Shown in pieces: positions 7,119-11,406 of a stretch of 11,406 nucleotides of DNA. The DNA comes from an uncultured Acetatifactor sp. GTDB lineage: Bacteria > Bacillota > Clostridia > Lachnospirales > Lachnospiraceae. The stretch is taken from NCBI GenBank assembly GCA_910585015.1, contig CAJUCT010000081.1, forward strand, positions 1 to 11,406, written 5' to 3'. Each line of letters begins with the position of its first letter. Positions within the stretch are counted from its first letter, which is position 1. The position numbers and the translations under genes are program-made. The notes under the pieces are model-generated. The model worked only from the letters and a program-made list of their open reading frames with translations. It made no database searches and was not told where the DNA came from.

Positions 7119-7207
7119 ATCCGCCTCTTCCCTGCATAAGCGAGCCTTTTTGTATCTCCGCCGCTATAATTTTACTCCCTGTGCCACCATCCAAAAAATA
7201 TACCGCT

Positions 7208-7873
7208 TCACTGGCTTTCCATGCGATATCCCATGCCCCGGACAGTTTTGATAGTCTTCCCCTCCGTATCCCCCAGCTTCTCCCGCAGCCTCTTGATGGT
7301 GACGGACAAGGTATTGTCGTTCACAAAGTTCCCGGAGATATCCCAGATATCCGACAGAATTTCATCTCTGGTAAAAAGTTTGCCCGGATAGGCCATCATA
7401 CTGCTGAGAATCTTATATTCCAGTTTGGTCAGCGCCACCTCTTCCCCGGATATCCTGACCTTGCCGCTCTCCGCATCCAGCGTGATATTGCCGCACTGCA
7501 GCACCTCCCGGTCTTTGCCTCCCCGACGCAGAACATTTTTGATTCGCGAGATCAGTTCCCGGTTGCGGAAAGGCTTGATGATATAATCATCCGCCCCCAG
7601 ATCAAAGGCCCTGACCACATCCTCCTCCTCTTCCCTGGCCGTCAGAAAAATAACGGGAAAAGTATATTGCTGCCTGAGCGTCTGGCACAGCTGATAGCCG
7701 TCCCCGTCCGGCAGGCCGATATCCAGCAGCATCAGATCCGGCAGTTCCTCCGACACCATGCGCTCCGCCTCCCGCCTGCGCCGGGCAGCTTGGCATATAT
7801 AGCCCTCCTGCTCCAGCAGATACTGCAAACCCATAATTATCGCTTCGTTATCTTCCACCAAGAGTATTTTCAT
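7208..7873 (-). CDS. OmpR/PhoB-family response regulator
   Basis: This 221-residue transcription factor has an N-terminal receiver domain (1-115) with acidic residues Glu7/Asp8, phospho-acceptor Asp51 (LMLLDIGLPDGDG), switch Thr78 and Lys100. The C-terminal winged helix (about 128-220) ends in the conserved TVRGMGYRME. Members bind tandem direct repeats as dimers. The start follows from MKILLVEDNE, the canonical N-terminus, although the ribosome site (AAGG touching the ATG, GGGGAG 13 bases up) is poorly spaced. It is transcribed first, from the promoter at 7914-7942, followed by the kinase. The direct repeat at 5867-5885 is a good candidate target, making the ABC transporter its regulon. Confidence 0.95.
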   Translation of the reverse strand: MKILLVEDNEAIIMGLQYLLEQEGYICQAARRRREAERMVSEELPDLMLLDIGLPDGDGYQLCQTLRQQYTFPVIFLTAREEEEDVVRAFDLGADDYIIKPFRNRELISRIKNVLRRGGKDREVLQCGNITLDAESGKVRISGEEVALTKLEYKILSSMMAYPGKLFTRDEILSDIWDISGNFVNDNTLSVTIKRLREKLGDTEGKTIKTVRGMGYRMESQ

Positions 7874-7913
7874 CCTTGTCCCAATTCTCCCCGATTTCCT
7901 GTATTCATTTGCT

Positions 7914-7942
7914 ATTTTACGCTTAACCGCCGCTTATTGCAA
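7914..7942 (-). promoter_or_regulatory. Promoter of the response regulator-kinase genes
   Basis: On the minus strand, TTGCAA (7937-7942) and TAAAAT (7914-7919) are separated by exactly 17 bases. The start would be near 7907, about 33 bases before the regulator ATG. No direct repeat like the one at 5867-5885 is seen here, so the regulator genes may be transcribed at a basal level independent of it. Confidence 0.6.
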
Positions 7943-7945
7943 TAT

Positions 7946-7994
7946 AAAACAGAGAGACATATAAAAAGCCATCGCTTCCTGTTCGTCTCTCTGT
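7946..7994 (-). terminator. Long-loop hairpin after copA, probable terminator
   Basis: ACAGAGAGAC (7985-7994 complement) and GTCTCTCTGT (7949-7958 complement) form a perfect 10-bp stem with a 26-base loop, followed on the minus strand by TTTATATT. A second small hairpin (AAGC-GATG-GCTT then TTTTTAT) lies inside the loop. It sits 27 bases after the copA stop and just before the -35 of the regulator promoter, so it probably separates the copper operon from the two-component genes. The loop is long and the T tract broken, so some readthrough is likely. Confidence 0.5.
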
Positions 7995-8020
7995 GTCCGC
8001 TTATATTCTGTTTTCAGCCC

Positions 8021-8230
8021 TTACCGGATTTCCGTTACTTTGTATCCCTGATCCGCAACCGTCTGCGTCAGTACATCATCGGATATCTCCGTTGTCAGGG
8101 TGACCACCGCCGTACCTGTCTCATGGCTCACATTGGCCTGGGTCACAGCCTCCAGCCCCTCCAGCGCCTTCTTCACATGCGCCTCACAGTGTCCGCACAT
8201 CATACCTTCGATTTGTAGTGTTTTTTCCAT
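8021..8230 (-). CDS. copZ: CopZ-like heavy-metal-binding domain with its own in-frame start inside copA
   Basis: The last 69 codons of copA encode a complete HMA ferredoxin-like domain beginning MEKTLQIEGMMCGHC, with metal-binding Cys12 and Cys15 in GMMCGHC. Its ATG (8228-8230) is preceded by AAAGGAG (8240-8246) with a 9-base spacer, as good as any gene start here. The size is that of free CopZ chaperones. The same region could therefore be made both as the C-terminal domain of CopA and as a free copper chaperone that hands Cu(I) to CopA and CsoR. The internal initiation is inferred from the sequence. Confidence 0.5.
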   Translation of the reverse strand: MEKTLQIEGMMCGHCEAHVKKALEGLEAVTQANVSHETGTAVVTLTTEISDDVLTQTVADQGYKVTEIR

Positions 8231-10768
8231 GGTTTTTGTCTCCTTTTCTTTTTGATTTGCCGCGAAAGTTTTGGCTTCCACAGCACGGTTGGCCATCCGT
8301 TCGCTTTCGACCGGGCTTATGACCAAGTTTTCTATACTTTCAACGGGCTCGGAACCAATCGGCGCAGTTCTGTCCGGCTCAATCTCAGCCGAGTCAATTC
8401 TGCCCGAATCAACGCTGCCCGGAGCGTTTTTATTCAAAGAAAATTTGTCCGGAGCATAGCTGCTCGGAGCATACTTGCTCGGAGCATACCTGCTCCCATG
8501 ATCCTTTGACGAGTCATGCAGCTTGAAGAAATTCAAGCGCAGTGCGTTAGTTACAACACAAAAACTGGACAGGCTCATGGCCGCGGCGCCAAACATGGGA
8601 TTCAGCTGCAGGTTCAGCGCTTTTATAAACACCCCCGCCGCCAGCGGAATACCGATAATGTTGTAGAAAAAAGCCCAGAACAGATTTTCATGAATGTTGC
8701 GCAGAGCGGCACGGCTCAGTCGGATGGCCGCCGGTACATCCGACAGCCTGCTCTTCATCAGCACCACGTCCGCCGCGTCAATGGCCACGTCCGTCCCCGC
8801 CCCGATGGCAATGCCGATATCCGCACTGGTCAGCGCAGGCGCATCGTTGATGCCGTCCCCCACCATGACAACCTTGCCTTTTTCTTTCAGCCTGCGGATC
8901 ACGCTCTCCTTTCCATCGGGCAGCACTCCCGCAATCACCTCGTCCACCCCGGCCTGGGCGCCGATGGCTATTGCCGTGCGTTCATTGTCCCCGGTCAGCA
9001 TGACCACATGGATGCCCATGTTCCGCATTTCGCTGATGGCTGCGGGACTGTCCTCCTTGATCACATCCGCCACCGCTATAATGCCGCAGAGCGCTCCGTC
9101 ACGGGCAAAAAACAAGGGTGTCTTGCCCTCCTCCGAGAACTGCTCGGAGCGGGTTTTCATCTCCTCCGAAACAGTTACCTGTTCACTGATAAACTTATAA
9201 TTACCGCCGTACAGGACAGCGTTTTGCAGGGAGGCCGTCAACCCGTTTCCAGGCAGCGCCTTAAAATCCACAACCTCCTCCGCCGCCAGCCCCTCACGCT
9301 CTGCCCTTTGGCAGACGGCCCTAGCCAGAGGATGTTCACTTTTTTTCTCCAGAGAGTAGGCAAGCTCTAAAAGCTTTTTCCCGTCAAAGCCGTCAAACGG
9401 TACAATATCCGTCACTCTTGGCTCTCCCTGGGTGATGGTTCCCGTCTTATCCAGAGCCACAATCCGGGTTTTTCCCGTCTCCTCCAGGGATACGGCGGTC
9501 TTAAACAGAATACCGTTCCTGGCTCCCACGCCGTTGCCTACCATGATAGCCACCGGTGTGGCAAGGCCCAGGGCACAGGGACAACTGATCACCAGTACCG
9601 ATATCCCTCTTGCCAGGGCAAACCCTGCCGTCTGCCCCACCGCAAGCCATACAATAACGGTAAGGACTGCAATTGCGATGACCGTGGGAACAAAGACCCC
9701 TGAAACCCTGTCTGCAACCTTGGCAATGGGGGCCTTGGTCGCCGCCGCGTCACTGACCATCTGAATGATCTGCGAGAGGGTAGTATCCTCCCCGACCCTC
9801 ACAGCCTCACAGCGAATAAAGCCCGACTGGTTCAATGTGCCTGCGGAAATTCTGTCTCCCGCCGCCTTATCCACGGGAATGCTCTCGCCTGTCAGCGCTC
9901 CCTCATCCACCGCACTGTTACCCTCCAGAACTATGCCGTCCACCGGGATATTTTCACCGGGACGGACCACAAAGAGATCCCCCTTTGCCACCTGCGTGAC
10001 AGGCACTGTGACCTCTTCCCCGTCCCGCAGGACTGTGGCCGTCTTGGGGGCCAGTTTCATCAGCCCCTTTAAAGCATCGGTGGTTTTTCCCTTTGACCGG
10101 GCCTCCAGCATTTTTCCCAGCGTGATCAGTGCCAGAATCATGGCGGCAGACTCAAAGTAAAATTCATGCACATAGGCCATGACAGCCTCCGCGTCGCCTC
10201 TGGCCTGTGCGTCGGTCATGGCAAACAGGGCAAATGTGCTATAGCCGAATGCAGCCGTGGCCCCCAGGGCAACCAGCGCGTCCATATTAGGAGCCCGATG
10301 TGCCAGGCTCTTAAAGCCGCTGACAAAAAACTTCTGATTGATCACCATGACGACAACGGTGAGCAGCAGCTGCAGCAATCCCATAGCCACGTGATTATCC
10401 GCAAAAAAAGACGGCACGGGCCAGCCCCACATCATATGTCCCATGGAAAAATACATGAGGACAATCAAAAAGCCTAGAGACGCGATCAGCCTCTTTTTCA
10501 GCACTGGTGTCTCCCTGTCCTGCAATGTGTCCTCTGCCGCAGCAGTCTCCGCACCTTGACTTTTGTTTTCACCTTTTACAGATGCACCATATCCGGCATT
10601 TTGCACTGCCGCTATAACGGCTTCAGCGGGAGCGCTTCCCTCCACTCCCATAGAATTTGTCAGCAGGCTTACGGAACAGGAAGTGACACCCTGCACCCCG
10701 GAGACCGCTTTTTCTATTCGTGCCGAACATGCCGCACAACTCATTCCGGTTACTGCATATTGCTTCAT
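8021..10768 (-). CDS. copA: Copper-exporting P1B-type ATPase with N- and C-terminal metal-binding domains
   Basis: This inner-membrane Cu(I) pump has 915 residues from the ATG at 10768. An N-terminal HMA domain with CxxC (GMSCAAC, Cys11/Cys14) precedes eight membrane helices (about 94-112, 127-143, 160-185, 198-218, 358-378, 383-405, 694-715, 718-740). It has the CPC metal site (396-398), TGE (293-295), phosphorylated DKTGT (440-444), the HP motif (479-480) and GDGIND (637-642). After the last helix comes an unusual repeat-based linker of about 100 residues (745-846), then a second HMA domain (GMMCGHC, Cys858/Cys861). Ordinary CopA proteins stop near residue 745-750. The frame also has a GTG five codons earlier (10783), but it touches the Shine-Dalgarno site; the ATG has AAAAGGAG 14 bases up. 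It lies downstream of csoR without a visible promoter of its own. Confidence 0.95.
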   Translation of the reverse strand: MKQYAVTGMSCAACSARIEKAVSGVQGVTSCSVSLLTNSMGVEGSAPAEAVIAAVQNAGYGASVKGENKSQGAETAAAEDTLQDRETPVLKKRLIASLGFLIVLMYFSMGHMMWGWPVPSFFADNHVAMGLLQLLLTVVVMVINQKFFVSGFKSLAHRAPNMDALVALGATAAFGYSTFALFAMTDAQARGDAEAVMAYVHEFYFESAAMILALITLGKMLEARSKGKTTDALKGLMKLAPKTATVLRDGEEVTVPVTQVAKGDLFVVRPGENIPVDGIVLEGNSAVDEGALTGESIPVDKAAGDRISAGTLNQSGFIRCEAVRVGEDTTLSQIIQMVSDAAATKAPIAKVADRVSGVFVPTVIAIAVLTVIVWLAVGQTAGFALARGISVLVISCPCALGLATPVAIMVGNGVGARNGILFKTAVSLEETGKTRIVALDKTGTITQGEPRVTDIVPFDGFDGKKLLELAYSLEKKSEHPLARAVCQRAEREGLAAEEVVDFKALPGNGLTASLQNAVLYGGNYKFISEQVTVSEEMKTRSEQFSEEGKTPLFFARDGALCGIIAVADVIKEDSPAAISEMRNMGIHVVMLTGDNERTAIAIGAQAGVDEVIAGVLPDGKESVIRRLKEKGKVVMVGDGINDAPALTSADIGIAIGAGTDVAIDAADVVLMKSRLSDVPAAIRLSRAALRNIHENLFWAFFYNIIGIPLAAGVFIKALNLQLNPMFGAAAMSLSSFCVVTNALRLNFFKLHDSSKDHGSRYAPSKYAPSSYAPDKFSLNKNAPGSVDSGRIDSAEIEPDRTAPIGSEPVESIENLVISPVESERMANRAVEAKTFAANQKEKETKTMEKTLQIEGMMCGHCEAHVKKALEGLEAVTQANVSHETGTAVVTLTTEISDDVLTQTVADQGYKVTEIR
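8346..8495. repeat. Ten degenerate 15-bp tandem units inside copA (pentapeptide-repeat linker)
   Basis: In steady 15-bp phase the plus strand reads ggctcggaaccaatc, ggcgcagttctgtcc, ggctcaatctcagcc, gagtcaattctgccc, gaatcaacgctgccc, ggagcgtttttattc, aaagaaaatttgtcc, ggagcatagctgctc, ggagcatacttgctc and ggagcatacctgctc. The last three are nearly identical and the rest have diverged. Since 15 is a multiple of 3 the frame is kept, and the protein shows pentads (RYAPS, KYAPS, SYAPD, KFSLN, KNAPG and so on) at about residues 759-808 of CopA. This looks like a minisatellite that grew in the linker. Confidence 0.85.
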
Positions 10769-10874
10769 AATTGATTTTCGCACTCCTTTTTTATTTAGAG
10801 TTCCGCATATTCCCTACACGCACACATTGCCGTGATGAATATCTGCCCGCTTAAGGCGTCCGGATACATTCCAT
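10769..10874. other. csoR-copA intergenic region
   Basis: These 106 bases hold the copA Shine-Dalgarno site (AAAAGGAG at 10783-10790) but no convincing promoter, no copy of the CsoR operator and no T-tailed hairpin. csoR and copA are therefore probably transcribed together from the promoter at 11226-11254. Confidence 0.6.
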
Positions 10875-11183
10875 TTATTTCATCAGTTTCTGCAATGTGG
10901 CCACCAGTTCGTCAATGACTTCATCATTTCCGTCCCGTATGTCCCTGGCGACGCAGCCCCGGATGTGACTTGCGATCAAATCCTTATTAAACGCATTCAC
11001 CGCTGCATTTACCGCCGCAGATTGTATTAAAATGTCTGTACAGTAGGCATCCTTCTCCACCATCCCCCGAATCCCGCGAATCTGTCCCTCAATCCGGTTC
11101 AGGCGATGAATCAGTTTTTTGCGTTCCTCCTCAGATCGGTCCGTCATCTTACCGCAGCATTCGCATATCTCTTTGTCAGACAT
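10875..11183 (-). CDS. csoR: CsoR-family copper-sensing transcriptional repressor
   Basis: This 102-residue all-helical DNA-binding protein is of the CsoR/RcnR/FrmR family. The Cu(I) triad is Cys48 (KDAYCTD), His73 and Cys77 (SHIRGC), the Cys-His-Cys arrangement of true CsoR proteins. The core HRLNRIEGQIRGIRGMVE and the C-terminal DEVIDELVATLQKLMK are family hallmarks. An extra N-terminal Cys cluster (CECCGK, Cys7, Cys9, Cys10) might bind metal but lies outside the known site. GGGAGG lies 8 bases before the ATG at 11183. It should repress the csoR-copA operon through the two operators at 11205-11247 and release them when Cu(I) binds. Confidence 0.95.
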   Translation of the reverse strand: MSDKEICECCGKMTDRSEEERKKLIHRLNRIEGQIRGIRGMVEKDAYCTDILIQSAAVNAAVNAFNKDLIASHIRGCVARDIRDGNDEVIDELVATLQKLMK

Positions 11184-11204
11184 TCTCCTTACCTCCCATA
11201 TGGC

Positions 11205-11221
11205 ATACCCCTATAGGGTAT
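11205..11221. promoter_or_regulatory. CsoR-type operator, copy 1
   Basis: atacccctatagggtat has 6-bp inverted arms (ATACCC/GGGTAT) around CTATA, the GC-tract dyad bound by CsoR proteins. It lies downstream of the -10, covering the expected start region of csoR transcription. Confidence 0.85.
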
Positions 11222-11225
11222 ATTC

Positions 11226-11254
11226 ATTATATACCCCTATAGGGTATATGTCAA
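11226..11254 (-). promoter_or_regulatory. Perfect consensus promoter of the csoR-copA operon
   Basis: On the minus strand, TTGACA (11249-11254) and TATAAT (11226-11231) match the consensus completely, with a 17-base spacer at 11232-11248. The spacer is occupied by operator copy 2, so bound repressor and RNA polymerase cannot occupy it together. Predicted start is near 11219, inside operator copy 1. Confidence 0.9.
11231..11247. promoter_or_regulatory. CsoR-type operator, copy 2
   Basis: An identical 17-bp copy, atacccctatagggtat, lies 26 bp centre to centre from copy 1 and sits wholly between the -35 and -10 of the csoR promoter. Confidence 0.88.
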
Positions 11255-11287
11255 TGGAAAATTAGCTTTAACCAAAATTTTTCAAAC

Positions 11288-11315
11288 AAAAAAAGCAGGC
11301 CGAAACCTACTCTTT
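11288..11315 (-). terminator. Intrinsic terminator of a transcript entering from the right
   Basis: On the minus strand, AAAGAGTAGG and CCTGCTTTTTTT pair around the loop TTTCGG (G-C core of five pairs, extended by A-U and G-U pairs) and end in T7. It stops transcription from beyond the right edge before the csoR promoter. Confidence 0.7.
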
Positions 11316-11406
11316 AGCTTAAACATTCACTCAGATTTATATACTAATATTATTCTCCCATACCCTCAAAACCGAACACTGAACTACCTTTCTTATCCTT
11401 TTGTCT
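11316..11406 (-). other. Non-coding right edge, possibly 3' flank of an rRNA operon
   Basis: No supported gene is seen in these 91 bases. Read on the minus strand they contain GTTCAGTGTTCGGTTTTGAG, which resembles the CTAGTTTTGAGAGAAC-like sequences that follow 23S rRNA in many Firmicutes. With the terminator just downstream, an rRNA operon ending here is plausible. Two minus-strand frames are open for 18 and 22 codons from the edge, so the tail of an unknown protein gene cannot be excluded. Confidence 0.35.

Noticed and set aside
7181..8218. Plus-strand open frame of 345 codons opposite the response regulator and the end of copA
   Set aside because: It is antisense to genes with clear motifs, crosses an intergenic region with a promoter, and its translation is low-complexity without any domain.
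8346..8495. CRISPR array
   Set aside because: Units are 15 bp, contiguous and degenerate, without unique spacers, and they lie in frame within copA.
8516..9370. Plus-strand open frame of 284 codons opposite copA
   Set aside because: The opposite frame encodes the conserved DKTGT, HP and GDGIND motifs; the plus frame shows no family pattern.
10769..10783. GTG start of copA five codons upstream
   Set aside because: The GTG overlaps the Shine-Dalgarno AAAAGGAG with no spacer. The ATG at 10768 gives the usual MKQYAVTGMSC beginning, though its 14-base spacing is longish.
10784..10874. Separate CsoR-regulated promoter for copA
   Set aside because: No copy of the ATACCC/GGGTAT dyad and no -35/-10 pair with correct spacing is visible there.
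1..11406. Insertion sequences, transposases, phage genes or tRNA genes
   Set aside because: No transposase or integrase motifs, terminal repeats or cloverleaf sequences were recognised, despite the island-like gene mix.

Overview
The window looks like chromosomal DNA of a Gram-positive anaerobe of the Clostridia, most probably a Lachnospiraceae-like gut bacterium. This rests on gene types and style: a clostridial CsoR with a Cys-rich N-terminus, CopA with a C-terminal CopZ-like domain, a response regulator/kinase/FtsX-type ABC module, purine-rich Shine-Dalgarno sites and near-consensus sigma-A promoters. No species call is possible from sequence alone. Nearly everything is on the minus strand, so transcription runs right to left; only the HAD phosphatase is on the plus strand.

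Right to left along the direction of transcription: (1) 11255-11406 holds a minus-strand terminator and sequence resembling the 3' flank of a ribosomal RNA operon. (2) A copper homeostasis operon follows: csoR under a perfect-consensus promoter whose spacer is a CsoR-type operator, with a second operator copy after the -10, then copA. CopA carries an odd 15-bp/pentapeptide tandem-repeat linker leading to a CopZ-like metal-binding domain, which has its own Shine-Dalgarno site and ATG. (3) A possible terminator and a clear promoter lead into a two-component system (OmpR-type regulator, histidine kinase), then an ABC ATPase and a large FtsX/MacB-type permease. Between kinase and ATPase is a PhoB-like direct repeat with 11-bp spacing, placed 11 bp upstream of a good -10 with no good -35; it suggests that the regulator switches on the transporter. 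ATPase and permease overlap by 4 bp.

(4) The permease gene ends exactly where the convergent plus-strand HAD phosphatase gene ends (adjacent stop codons). (5) 1130-1790 is an AT-richer, gene-poor stretch with the decayed C-terminal end of a HAD-like gene, two inverted repeats, a promoter with a 14-bp perfect palindrome in its spacer, a well-initiated 19-codon ORF, and the consensus promoter of the HAD gene. (6) A fusion of an XRE-type DNA-binding domain to a TehB-like SAM methyltransferase follows. (7) At the left edge a strong, UP-element-like promoter fires leftwards into a non-coding leader made of 13-bp degenerate tandem repeats with alternative hairpins, most simply read as the promoter and leader of an rRNA operon starting outside the window. 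If both edges are read correctly, the window is an island of metal/toxicant and envelope-stress genes between two tandem rRNA operons.
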